Of a stretch of DNA of 64,000 nt, positions 35,144 to 45,500 are shown piece after piece. Position 1 is the first letter of the stretch. The number at the start of each line of letters is the position of its first letter. The notes beneath the pieces were generated by a model. It made no database searches. It saw nothing but the letters and a program-made list of their open reading frames with translations, and had not been told where the DNA came from. The translations under genes and the position numbers were made by a program. This DNA comes from Tenacibaculum dicentrarchi. Lineage in GTDB: Bacteria; Bacteroidota; Bacteroidia; Flavobacteriales; Flavobacteriaceae. The stretch is taken from contig NZ_OZ038524.1 in assembly GCF_964036635.1 (NCBI RefSeq), positions 62,001 to 126,000 on the forward strand. The letters are read 5' to 3'.

Positions 35144-35913
35144 TATAATTTAATTTCTTTATAGCCTTTTGGCATGCTAAAATTAATATTTAGTTTGGTG
35201 TTAAAATTTACCGAACGTGTAGTAATATCAATTGCAGTAAGCGCTTGGTTTTGTTTAGCATTTATGATTATTTTTTTAGGAAATAAAACACCATTATTTG
35301 TTGAATAAGCAGGATATTTAATATCTAAACGTTGTTTTTGGGCAGTATTTACAATCGATTGTTTGTTTAGTTTATAATGTACTGGGTTTATAAAAAAGAA
35401 TATATCAAATAATTTTGATTGTTTTTTAGGCGAAAGTTGATACGCTTTATTAGCAATCACAATTTTTTGCCTTTTATCTTTTACGTTTAATAACGACTGC
35501 CCTAATAACATATTTTGCAATTGTTCAAAATTAATAGCTGTTCCTAATAATTTTTCAAGCATTTTAAAATCTCCATCAAAATAATTTTTATAAAATGGCG
35601 AATAAAATTGGACTCTTGTAGGGGTAATTTTAGCTTTAAAAACAGTGATAAATTTAATACCTTTTAGCCATATAACATTCCCTTTTTCTATTTTCATTCG
35701 AACAGAAAGTCCTACTTTTTCTTTTGTTGTGCTGTAGTTTACTTTTAGGCGAGCATCAATTGTTTTTTCATTAAAATTAGCTGCAATATGTTTTTTAGCT
35801 ACTTTTCTTGCGGATATTTCTTTAATTGTTGTTGAGTTATTTGTTAAATTTTTACTTGATTTACAAGCTGTAAAACTTAAAAATAAGAAACTAAGTGCTA
35901 CAAGGTATTTCAT
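35143..35913 (-). CDS. DUF4292-like lipoprotein
   Basis: This 256-residue protein has a lipoprotein signal (FLSFTAC, Cys about 17) and beta-rich sequence, resembling outer-membrane lipoproteins of the LolB/LolA-like fold annotated as DUF4292. It is packed between the TPR gene (24-base gap) and the EnvC-like gene (1-base overlap), an order I recall from many Flavobacteriaceae, which suggests a shared envelope role. Function unproven. Confidence 0.75.
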   Translation of the reverse strand: MKYLVALSFLFLSFTACKSSKNLTNNSTTIKEISARKVAKKHIAANFNEKTIDARLKVNYSTTKEKVGLSVRMKIEKGNVIWLKGIKFITVFKAKITPTRVQFYSPFYKNYFDGDFKMLEKLLGTAINFEQLQNMLLGQSLLNVKDKRQKIVIANKAYQLSPKKQSKLFDIFFFINPVHYKLNKQSIVNTAQKQRLDIKYPAYSTNNGVLFPKKIIINAKQNQALTAIDITTRSVNFNTKLNINFSMPKGYKEIKL

Positions 35914-35937
35914 AAGTGTTATAATTCGGAAGAAAAA

Positions 35938-36936
35938 TTATTTTAAAATTTTAATTGCTTTATTTTTAAAATCAGCGGCTTTTTTTAATTGCTTCAAACT
36001 TTTATAAGCCCTTGCCATTTCTAAATATAATTTTGCTTTAATTTGAGGATTATCAATTACAAAATCAATGCCATTTTGCAAACTATGTAATGCTTTTTTA
36101 TGTTTTTTATTGTTATTTAACGCCTTTCCATTCATTAAATAAACAAAAGGCTGTGCAGGAAATAAGGCTACACCCTGAGTACTGTATTTTAATAAATCGA
36201 TGTGTTTATTTGTTGCTAATTTCAGTAATAAAGGTCGTAAGTTTTTAAATGATTTTTCTTTTTCAAAAATAGCTCTGATAGTAGTGTTTGCTAATTTTTC
36301 AGGTTGTTTTTTAATTGTTGTTTTATCATTTTTTTGATTTTCTTCGAGCCTTTTTAAAATTTTCTGTAACCTTGAGTTTAATAATTTAGCCTCTTTTAAC
36401 TCTAATAAAACTCTTTTTGCACCCAAAATATCGCTATTTTTTAAATGCAGATATACTAATTCTTGTTTTTTATTCGGATGTGTTTTTGCAATTTTTTCCT
36501 GTATATCAATGGCATTTTCAAAATCAGCCATTTTTTTAAAAATAGTCACTTTATGTGTTAGCATCCATAAGTTACCGGGTGCTATATGTAGGCCTAATTC
36601 AATGTATTCTAAAGCCTCAATGTATCTACCTAACTTTAGGTTGTTTTTAGAAAGTTCAAAAAACACTGCTTCATTATTAGGTAGTAATTTATTGCATTTT
36701 TCTAAATACTCAATGGCTTTTTTATGATTAAAAAGTGCTTTTTGAGAAAGTGATTTAAAAAAAACATTTTGAAATTGAATATTATCTTTTTCACTTATAT
36801 TTATTATAGGATCAACATTATTTTGAGCATTTAAAATGAAAGAAAATAGCAACAAGAAAAAAGGCAATAGCACATGTTGCACTATTGTCTTTCCTTTTTT
36901 TGGCTTACTTTTTTTATGTAAGATCTGTATAATCAC
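35938..36936 (-). CDS. TPR-repeat protein, exported
   Basis: This protein of up to 332 residues has TPR helices throughout (about 45-330), preceded by a signal-peptide-like segment (LLPFFLLLFSFILNAQNN). The annotated ATG at 36936 overlaps the upstream nucleotidyltransferase gene by 23 bases and puts a basic leader before the hydrophobic core. A GTG at 36882 would give a normal signal peptide and avoid the overlap. It probably acts as a scaffold in the periplasm. The same gene order (nucleotidyltransferase, TPR, DUF4292, EnvC-like) is common in this family. Confidence 0.82.
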   Translation of the reverse strand: MIIQILHKKSKPKKGKTIVQHVLLPFFLLLFSFILNAQNNVDPIINISEKDNIQFQNVFFKSLSQKALFNHKKAIEYLEKCNKLLPNNEAVFFELSKNNLKLGRYIEALEYIELGLHIAPGNLWMLTHKVTIFKKMADFENAIDIQEKIAKTHPNKKQELVYLHLKNSDILGAKRVLLELKEAKLLNSRLQKILKRLEENQKNDKTTIKKQPEKLANTTIRAIFEKEKSFKNLRPLLLKLATNKHIDLLKYSTQGVALFPAQPFVYLMNGKALNNNKKHKKALHSLQNGIDFVIDNPQIKAKLYLEMARAYKSLKQLKKAADFKNKAIKILK

Positions 36937-37930
36937 CTATACTTACTGATGTATAATTAGCATTATATTTGGCATGATTACCAATCATTGCATTGTCTAA
37001 TTTTGCATTTTGAATGCGAACATTTGTTTGAATTAATGAATTTGTAATGGTTGAATTTTCAACAATACTATTTTCACCAATAGAAACATAAGGTCCTATT
37101 TTTGTGTTTTTTAAAATTACATTTTTACCTACATAACAAGGCTGAATAATTTCTGAATTTTCTAAAATAACATCATCAGAAACTAAATTATTACCATCGG
37201 CTTGTTCAAAACCTAACACTTGTTTGTTGGTGTCAACCGTTGGGTCTTTTCTACCGCAGTCCATCCAAGTTGTTACTTTTCCAGGGATAAATTTAGCTCC
37301 TTGTTGTTTTAAAGATTCTAAAACTTCTGTTAATTGAAATTCACCAGTAGGTCTGATATCATTATCAATTAAATGTTTAATTTCTTCACGAAGTTTATCA
37401 CCATCTTTAAAATAATAAATTCCTATAATTGCTAAATCAGAAACAAATTCTTTTGGTTTTTCAACAAAATCGGTAATAAAACCATCGTTTAATTTTACCA
37501 CACCAAAAGCGCTTGGGTCTTCTACTTGTTTTACCCAAATAGCACCATCAGCATTGGCATCTAAAGTAAAATCTGCTTTAAATAAAGTATCAGCAAAAGC
37601 TACCACACATGAACCGTTTAAGGCTTCTTTAGCACAATAAATAGCGTGTGCAGTTCCTAAGGCTTCTTCTTGAACAAATACAGAACCTTTAGCGCCTAAG
37701 CTTTGGGCAATGGCTATTAATTTATCTTTAGTATCCGAAGGAAAACCCTTTGCAGTACTTCCAATAATAAAGGCAATTTCATCAATTGGTTGGTTTACAA
37801 CTGCTGTAATATCTTCTACTAAACGTTGTACAATTGGTTTACCTGCAATAACGGTTAATGGTTTTGGAGTTGTTAAACTATGAGGTCTTAAACGTGACCC
37901 GATTCCTGCCATTGGAACTATAATTTTCAT
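36914..37930 (-). CDS. Sugar-1-phosphate nucleotidyltransferase with LbH tail
   Basis: This 338-residue enzyme activates a sugar phosphate with an NTP. The N-terminal domain has the pyrophosphorylase motif AGIGSRLRPHSLTTPKPL and VEKPKEF, followed by the catalytic Mg2+ region MDCGRKDPT. The C-terminus (about 245-338) is a left-handed beta-helix of hexapeptide repeats (SIVENSTITNS). It resembles RmlA-like/glucose-1-phosphate transferases, but nucleotide and sugar cannot be fixed. It is the first gene of the envelope block. Confidence 0.9.
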   Translation of the reverse strand: MKIIVPMAGIGSRLRPHSLTTPKPLTVIAGKPIVQRLVEDITAVVNQPIDEIAFIIGSTAKGFPSDTKDKLIAIAQSLGAKGSVFVQEEALGTAHAIYCAKEALNGSCVVAFADTLFKADFTLDANADGAIWVKQVEDPSAFGVVKLNDGFITDFVEKPKEFVSDLAIIGIYYFKDGDKLREEIKHLIDNDIRPTGEFQLTEVLESLKQQGAKFIPGKVTTWMDCGRKDPTVDTNKQVLGFEQADGNNLVSDDVILENSEIIQPCYVGKNVILKNTKIGPYVSIGENSIVENSTITNSLIQTNVRIQNAKLDNAMIGNHAKYNANYTSVSIGDYTDLT

Positions 37931-37984
37931 ATTTTTTTGTTTTTTTAACGCTGCAATATACCATTAATATAGGTTTGAAAAAAG

Positions 37985-39646
37985 TTACAAAGCTTTTGGT
38001 ATTGCTGTAATTAATGTTTTTGTATAGCTTGTTTTTGGATTGTTGTAAATTTCATCGGCATCTGCAATTTCTTCTATTTTTCCTTTGTTCATAACAATTA
38101 ACTGATCTGACATATATTTTACCACCGATAAATCATGAGAAATAAATAGGTATGTAAAATTAAATTCAGCTTTTAATTCGTTTAATAAGTTTAAAACTTG
38201 TGCTTGTACCGAGACATCTAAGGCAGAAACTGATTCATCACAAATAATTAATTTTGGTTGTAAAGCGATTGTTCTGGCAATTCCGATTCGTTGTCGCTGT
38301 CCGCCAGAAAATTCATGTGGATACCTATAAAAATGAGCTTTTTCTAAGCCTACTTTTTTTAATAAATTGAGTACATATTCTTTACGTTCTTTAAAGGAAT
38401 TTAAAATATTATGTACTTTCATTGGTTCGACAATTGCATTTCCTACGGTAATTCGTGGGTTTAACGATGAAAAAGGATCTTGAAATATAATTTGAATATC
38501 TTTTCGCAGTTTTTTTAAGGATTTTTTAGAAAGCCTTGTAATATCTTCTCCTTTATAAATTATTTGCCCTGAAGTTGCTTTTTCTAACTGTAAAATAGTA
38601 CTGCCAAGTGTTGTTTTTCCACAACCACTTTCGCCAACCAACCCAACAGTTTCGCCTTGGTAAATGTTAAAAGAAACATCATTTACTGCCTTTACAACAG
38701 TTGTTTTTGAAAACCAACCCACTTTTGATACATATTCTTTGTGTAAATTTTTAATTTCTAAAAGTGGTGTTTGTTTGTATATTTTCTGATGAAAATTCTT
38801 GCGTTCTTCATCAGTATATAATTCGGTTTTTACGGTATTTTTGATAAAATCAATAACAGTTGGTAATATTTTAAAGCGTTTTTTTAGGGTTGGTTTTGAA
38901 TTTATTAAGGCTTTTGTATAATTTTCCTTCGGATGTAAAAAAAGTGCATTTGCTGTGCCTTGTTCGACTACTTTTCCTTTGTGCATAACCACTACGGTAT
39001 CTGCAATTTCTGATACCAGCCCTAAATCATGAGAAATAAAAATAATGCCCATTTTATATTCCTGTTGTAGTTCTTTTAAAAGTGCAATTATTTCTTTCTG
39101 AACCGTAACATCTAAAGCTGTTGTAGGCTCATCAGCAATTAAAATTTTGGGTTTACAGGCAATTGCCATCGCAATCATGACACGTTGTTTTTGTCCGCCG
39201 CTAATTTGATGCGGATAGGCATTAAAAATAGCACTTGCTCTTGGTAATTTAACCTTTTTAAAAAGTGAAATTACGGCTTTTTTTATTTCTTTTTTAGATA
39301 AGTTAGTATGTAATTCTAACACCTCAGTAACTTGAAAACCACAGGTTAATGTTGGGTTTAAAGAGCTCATAGGTTCTTGAAAAATCATGGCTATTTGACT
39401 ACCTCTAATTTTTTGAAAATCACTATTATTATAATTTAAAATATTTTGTTCTTTAAATAAAATTTTGCCTGTTATTGTAGCGTATTTGGGTAATAAGCCC
39501 AAAATAGCTAAAGATGTTATTGATTTTCCGCTACCACTTTCGCCTACTATACCTAGTATTTGGGTTTGTTTTACATCAAAAGAAATATTTTGAATAACGG
39601 GAGGAGTATTTTTAAAACTTATTTCTAAATTTTTTACCTGTAGCAT
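37985..39646 (-). CDS. Fused peptide-type ABC transporter ATPase (DppD-DppF-like)
   Basis: This 553-residue cytoplasmic protein has two complete ATPase domains: Walker A GESGSGKS (about 36-43) and GESGCGKT (about 337-344), signatures ISGGQKQR and FSGGQRQR, and the Walker B pairs. It looks like DppD/OppD and DppF/OppF joined into one chain. No permease or substrate-binding gene is nearby, so it must work with membrane subunits encoded elsewhere. Single gene. Confidence 0.93.
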   Translation of the reverse strand: MLQVKNLEISFKNTPPVIQNISFDVKQTQILGIVGESGSGKSITSLAILGLLPKYATITGKILFKEQNILNYNNSDFQKIRGSQIAMIFQEPMSSLNPTLTCGFQVTEVLELHTNLSKKEIKKAVISLFKKVKLPRASAIFNAYPHQISGGQKQRVMIAMAIACKPKILIADEPTTALDVTVQKEIIALLKELQQEYKMGIIFISHDLGLVSEIADTVVVMHKGKVVEQGTANALFLHPKENYTKALINSKPTLKKRFKILPTVIDFIKNTVKTELYTDEERKNFHQKIYKQTPLLEIKNLHKEYVSKVGWFSKTTVVKAVNDVSFNIYQGETVGLVGESGCGKTTLGSTILQLEKATSGQIIYKGEDITRLSKKSLKKLRKDIQIIFQDPFSSLNPRITVGNAIVEPMKVHNILNSFKERKEYVLNLLKKVGLEKAHFYRYPHEFSGGQRQRIGIARTIALQPKLIICDESVSALDVSVQAQVLNLLNELKAEFNFTYLFISHDLSVVKYMSDQLIVMNKGKIEEIADADEIYNNPKTSYTKTLITAIPKAL

Positions 39647-39949
39647 TTTGTAAAATTTTAATAAAAATACGATTAATATTTTTCAATTTCTTTTTTAAAA
39701 GCAGTCATAATTGAAATTATTTAATGTAACCTTGTAAATGAAGAACCCATTATTTCTATATATTTAAAGTGTTTTTTATGTGTTTTATTTAATAAATTAT
39801 TGCTTTTTTTGAATTAAAATCATGGTATAGTCTATTTTTTTATATATTTGCTACTTAAACAGTAGCTTTTTATTCTTTTTTTATTAAAAATATAATACAT
39901 TAAATAGTTACTTTTTTAATTCATAATTAATTTTTTAAAACTCTTCAAA
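39647..39949. other. Intergenic region before the M43 protease gene
   Basis: This AT-rich 303-base gap lies between divergent genes. It holds a TATATTTG box at 39843-39850 (100 bases before the ATG), without a well-spaced TTG. No small ORF of note and no repeat was seen. Confidence 0.45.
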
Positions 39950-42373
39950 ATGACTAAAAAAATTACTTTAGCGCTTTTGTGCTTAATTTTTACTGGCGCA
40001 ACTTTTGCACAGCAAAAAAGAACCTGTTACGCAATGGACGATTTAGCCGAGCGACAAATTAAGGATCCGACTCTTAAAAAACGCATGACGACTATTGAGC
40101 AATTTACCCAAAAAAGCTTAAAACGCATGCAAAATCAGCAAAGTAAACAGGTTGGTGAAATTATAACACTTCCAGTAGTTGTACATATATTATATACCAA
40201 TGCAACCAATAATATTAGTACGGCACAAATTGAATCGCAATTAGCTGTTTTAAATGCCGATTTTAGAAGAACAAATGCTGATAGAACAAATAAATGGGCA
40301 CAGGCTGCTGATTCTCAAATTGAATTTAAATTAGCCACTATAGACCCTAATGGAAACGCAACCACAGGTATTACTAGAACACAGGTAAGTAAATCTACTT
40401 GGTTAACGGGTAATAACGCTATGAAAAAATTATCTGAAGGAGGGGTTAATCCATGGGATACATCTGAATATTTAAATATGTGGATTGTTGACAATATAAC
40501 AAGACCAACAGGAGGAACTATTTTAGGATACGCACAATTTCCTGGAGGATCAGCAGCTACGGATGGAGTTGTAATGGCAGATGAATATTTTGGAACAATA
40601 GGTACTGCAAAAGCACCTTTTGATGGCGGTAGAACAACAACGCACGAGGTAGGACACTTTTTAAATTTACGTCATATTTGGGGTGATGGTCCTTGTGGAT
40701 CTGACGATTTTGTATCGGATACTCCAGAATCTGATGCTGCAAATTATGGCTGTAAATCGGCACATACTTCTTGTGGATCATTAGATATGGTTGAAAATTA
40801 TATGGATTATTCAGATGATTCTTGTATGAATTTATTTACTTCAGGGCAAAAAGATAGAATGCGTACTGTTTTAGGTGTAGGTGGTTCTAGACATGCTTTG
40901 GCTACCTCTGATAAATTTGGAGAAGTAGTGGTTGTTCCTGTTTCTTATTGTGTATCAAAAGGAAAAAACACAACTGATGAATCTATTCAAAAAGTAACGT
41001 TAGGAGCAATTAATAATACTTCAACACTTGATACTGGTTATACTGATTATACTTCAATTTCAACTGATTTAACAAAAGGTGAATCAAATATAATTACTAT
41101 TACACCAAAATGGTCAGGTACAGTTTATAAGGAAGGATATGGTGTTTGGATAGATTATAATAAAGATGGAGATTTTGACGATGCAGGAGAAAATGTTTTT
41201 ACAAAAGCACCATCAAAAGAAACAACAGTAACAGGAACTTTTACAGTACCTTTATCAGCAATAAATGGCGCTACAAGAATGCGTGTTATTTTAAAATATA
41301 ATAAGACACCAAAAGCATGTGAAACAAGTATTGAATACGGAGAAGTAGAAGATTATACCGTTGTTATTGGAGAAGATAACGCCGATACAACAGCTCCAAC
41401 AGTACCAGCAAATTTAGCGGTGTCAAATGTTGATAAAACAAGTGTAACTTTAAATTGGTCAGCAGCTACAGATAACGTAGCAGTAACAGGATATAATGTA
41501 TATCAAGGAGCTACTAAATTAGGAACAACTACAAATACAAGCACTGATATTACTGGTTTAAGTCCAGCAACAAGCTATACTTTTTCAGTAAAAGCAATTG
41601 ATGCAGTAGCAAATGAATCAGAAGCAAGCAATGTAATAAGTGTAACAACGCTAGCAAATCAACTTGTTTATTGTGAATCAAAAGGAACTAATTCATCTTA
41701 TGAATGGATTGATGCTGTTTCTTTAGGAGGAATGGTAAATACATCTGCTAGTAATGGAGGGTATGCTGATTTTACTTCAAAAATAGCTACTTTAGGACAA
41801 GGAAGTTCAAACGAAATAACTCTAAGTGCAGGTTTTAAAAATACGGCATATACAGAACATTGGGCTGTCTGGATAGACTTTAATCAAAACGGAATATTTG
41901 ATACTTCAGAAAAAGTAGTAAAAGGTTCATCATCAAGTGATAAATATTTAACATCTACATTTGAAGTTCCTGCTTCAGCACTTTTAGGGCAAACAAGAAT
42001 GCGTGTTTCAATGAAGTATAATTCGAGTCAAACTGCTTGTGAAACATTTAAAGATGGTGAAGTTGAAGATTATACAGTAAATATAACTGCTACAACTACA
42101 AAAGAAGCTTTACTAAGTGGTAATAGATTAGTAAATGAACCAAGTACAGCATTGCAAGTATATCCAAACCCTGCAGTAAATTACATACATGTCAATTTAG
42201 CTTCAAAAGCAAAAAACATTAGCTATAAAATTATAAATATAACAGGAAGTATTGTGCAAAAAGGTCGTTTAAATAATACTAAATTAAATGTTACAAACCT
42301 TAGTTCAGGAATGTATATTTTAGAAGTTTATGATGGGCAAAAAGTACTAACAACAAAATTATTAAAAAAATAA
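39950..42373 (+). CDS. Secreted M43 metalloprotease with GEVED, FN3 and T9SS domains
   Basis: This 807-residue exported protease has a signal peptide (1-20, ending TFAQ), a pappalysin/cytophagalysin-type catalytic domain with zinc motif HEVGHFLNLRH (H232, E233, H236, H242), a GEVED domain (about 325-475: YGEVEDYTVVI), a fibronectin type III domain (about 482-570), a second GEVED domain (about 575-700), and a T9SS type A sorting domain (about 735-807). It is predicted to be secreted and to degrade extracellular proteins. The last 180 bases match the end of the next gene except for five bases. It ends at a terminator. Confidence 0.93.
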   Translation: MTKKITLALLCLIFTGATFAQQKRTCYAMDDLAERQIKDPTLKKRMTTIEQFTQKSLKRMQNQQSKQVGEIITLPVVVHILYTNATNNISTAQIESQLAVLNADFRRTNADRTNKWAQAADSQIEFKLATIDPNGNATTGITRTQVSKSTWLTGNNAMKKLSEGGVNPWDTSEYLNMWIVDNITRPTGGTILGYAQFPGGSAATDGVVMADEYFGTIGTAKAPFDGGRTTTHEVGHFLNLRHIWGDGPCGSDDFVSDTPESDAANYGCKSAHTSCGSLDMVENYMDYSDDSCMNLFTSGQKDRMRTVLGVGGSRHALATSDKFGEVVVVPVSYCVSKGKNTTDESIQKVTLGAINNTSTLDTGYTDYTSISTDLTKGESNIITITPKWSGTVYKEGYGVWIDYNKDGDFDDAGENVFTKAPSKETTVTGTFTVPLSAINGATRMRVILKYNKTPKACETSIEYGEVEDYTVVIGEDNADTTAPTVPANLAVSNVDKTSVTLNWSAATDNVAVTGYNVYQGATKLGTTTNTSTDITGLSPATSYTFSVKAIDAVANESEASNVISVTTLANQLVYCESKGTNSSYEWIDAVSLGGMVNTSASNGGYADFTSKIATLGQGSSNEITLSAGFKNTAYTEHWAVWIDFNQNGIFDTSEKVVKGSSSSDKYLTSTFEVPASALLGQTRMRVSMKYNSSQTACETFKDGEVEDYTVNITATTTKEALLSGNRLVNEPSTALQVYPNPAVNYIHVNLASKAKNISYKIINITGSIVQKGRLNNTKLNVTNLSSGMYILEVYDGQKVLTTKLLKK

Positions 42374-42375
42374 GA
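42194..42375 (+). repeat. Near-identical C-terminal tract, copy 1
   Basis: This covers the sorting-domain coding region and stop codon of the M43 gene. By manual alignment it differs from 45885-46066 at five positions over about 180 bases, with no gap. Confidence 0.9.
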
Positions 42376-42394
42376 AATCTATAAGTTTTTCTAT

Positions 42395-42437
42395 AACCCC
42401 TTTAAATACAATAATTTAATTGTTTTAAAGGGGTTTT
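42395..42437 (+). terminator. Terminator after the M43 protease gene
   Basis: The stem AACCCCTTTAAA / TTTTAAAGGGGTT is followed by a T-run. Confidence 0.85.
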
Positions 42438-42584
42438 TTGTTTTTTTTTATTAAATTCATTTAATTAAGTCTTTTTTATTAATAATTTATTATTTTTTAG
42501 ATACATTTGTTATGTAGGTAGTGTTATTTTATCATTTTTGGTAGAAATATTACTTAAAATAACTCATTTAAACTCTTCAAAAAA

Positions 42585-45500
42585 ATGAATCAAAATTATT
42601 TAAAAACGATGTTTTTATCTTCCTTTTTATTGGCAGGATTAACATCTATGACAGCTCAAGAAAGTAGAGAATTAAAACAAATTAAACTCGAAAAATCTTC
42701 AAAAATGCCTTTACAAAAGGCACCCGATTTAATTAGGTCAAAATTAAAATTAACATCTAATGATAACTTACAAAAAATTAAATCAGAAGTTGATAATTTA
42801 GGGTTTATTCATGAAAAATTTCAACAAAAATTTAAAGGCGTAAAAGTTGAATTCGGAACTTACACAGCACATGCGAAAAATAGTACATTAAGAACTATGG
42901 ATGGTGAGTTATATGATGTAGGAAAAGTAAATATTAGACCAAAATTATCTAAAGAAGCTGCTTTTAAAAAAGCAATTGCTCATACTGGAGCTCAAAAATA
43001 TCTTTGGGAACAACCAAAAGAAGCAAAAAATTTAGGAAATTATAAAAAACCAACAGGAGAATTATTAATTCTTCCAAGAGAAGTTATAGGAACAAAATCA
43101 GCAAGATTAGCTTATAAATTTGATATCTATACAACAAAACCTTTAAGTAGAGGTGATTTATATATAGATGCACATACAGGTGAAGCATTATTTTTTAATG
43201 CTACAATTAAACATTTAGGCGAACATGCACATTCTTCAAAAAATTTAGGTGCTGTTAATGCTTTGGCTGAAAAATTGACAGCAACATTAGCAACTGGTAA
43301 TGCAGATACTAGATATAGCGGTACAAAATCGATAATTACAAGGTTGGTTGGTAATAGTTATGTTTTAAGAGATAACACTAGAGGTGGAGGTATTAATACT
43401 TATAATAGTGGAGCGCAACCTAGTTATTCTACAACAGATTTTACAGATTCAGATAATAATTGGACTGCAGCCGAATTTAATAATTCAGCAAAAGATAATG
43501 CTGCTTTAGATGCACACTGGGGTGCTGAAATGACTTATGATTATTTTCAAAATAAACATAGCCGAAATAGTTATAATGGCTCAGGAGCTGCAATTAATAG
43601 TTACGTACATTATGATAATGTAGCTGGAGGTACTGGTTATGATAATGCTTTTTGGAATGGATCAGTAATGACTTATGGAGATGGCTCATCAAATGGAAAT
43701 GAAGGAAATGGTTATTTTGATGCCTTAACTTCAATAGATGTTGCAGCACATGAAATAGGGCATGCTGTTTGCTCTAACACAGCAAATTTAGCGTATCAAA
43801 GAGAGTCAGGAGCAATGAATGAAGGTTTTTCTGATATTTGGGGAGCAGCTGTAGAACACTTTGCAAAAGGAAACGGAAATGATTTAGCACCTGATGCTTC
43901 AATTTGGTTAATTGGAGATGAAATAGATAGACGTAACGGCTCTTCAGCTCTGCGTTCTATGAGTAATCCTAATGAAAGAAATCAACCTGATACTTATGGT
44001 GGAGTAAATTGGAAAGAACCTAACTGTGGTACACCAACAAGATCGAATGATTATTGTGGAGTACATACAAATTCAGGAGTCTTAAACTATTGGTTTTACT
44101 TACTAACAGTAGGTGGTTCAGGAACAAATGATATAAATAATGTGTTTAATGTAGATGCTATTGGTATGGAAAAATCAGCCAAAATAACATATCGTTTAGA
44201 AGCAAATTATTTATCAGCAAATTCAACATTTGAAGATGCAAGAGTAGGCTCTATAACAGCTGCCGAAGATTTATACGGTGCAAATAGTATCGAAGTACAA
44301 TCGGTAACAAACGCATGGCATGCAGTAGGAGTAGGGCAAGCTTATGTTGAAGATTGTGACTTAGTAGCTCCATCTAATCTTAATGCCACTAATATTAATG
44401 ATAATGGATTTACTGTAACATGGTCTGCTGTTTCAGAAGCAGTATCTTATACAGTGACAATAAATGAAATAACAAGTGTAATAACTGATACTTCAAAAGT
44501 AATTACAGGGTTAGTTTCAGGTACAATTTACAACTGTAGTGTAGCCGCAAATTGTGTGTCGGGAGAAAGTGGTACAATCACAAGTAAATTAATTACAACA
44601 ACAGGAGAAATCCCATTAAATTACTGTGTATCAAAAGCAAATAATGCTAGTGATGAGTATATTCAGAAAGTTGTTTTAGGAACAATTAATAATAGTTCTA
44701 CTGGTGGAAATGGATATTCTGATTATACATCAATTTCGACTAGTTTAATTAAAGGTGAATCAAATACAATTACTATTACTCCTAAATGGAATGGAACAGT
44801 ATATACTGAAGGATATGGTGTTTGGATAGATTATAATAAAGATGGAGATTTTGATGATGCAGGAGAAACTGTTTTTACAAAAGCAAAATCTAAAACAACA
44901 CCTATTAACGGAACTTTTACTATACCAGAATCAGCTTTAAACGGAGCTACAAGAATGCGTGTTGTGTTAAAATACAATGCAACGCCAACAGCTTGTGAAA
45001 CAAATATTCAATATGGAGAAGTTGAAGATTATACAGTTGTAATAGAATCATCTCAATCAGATACTACTGCTCCAACAGCACCAAGTAATTTATTAGCATC
45101 AAATATAACACAGACAAGCTTAATTTTAAATTGGACAGCAGCTACAGATAATGTAGCGGTAACAGGTTATGATGTATATCAAGGAGCAACAAAAGTTGCT
45201 TCTACTAATACAACAACAGCAACTATTACAGGTTTAACTTCAGAAACAAACTATGCTTTTTCAGTAAAAGCAACAGATGAAGAAGCAAATATATCGGTAT
45301 CAAGTGCTATCTTAAATGTAACTACATTGGCTATTCCAGTTTCTTATTGTGAATCAAAAGGAACAAAAGTTAGTTATGAATGGATTGATTATGTTGCATT
45401 TGGAGGTATGACTAATACAACAGGTGCAAATAGTGGATATGGCGATTTTACATCAAAAGTAGCAACAGTTGTACAAGGAACTACAAATCAATTAGTATTA

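Noticed and set aside
40557..40781. Minus-strand ORF inside the M43 protease gene
   Set aside because: Antisense shadow of the zinc-motif region; no independent features.
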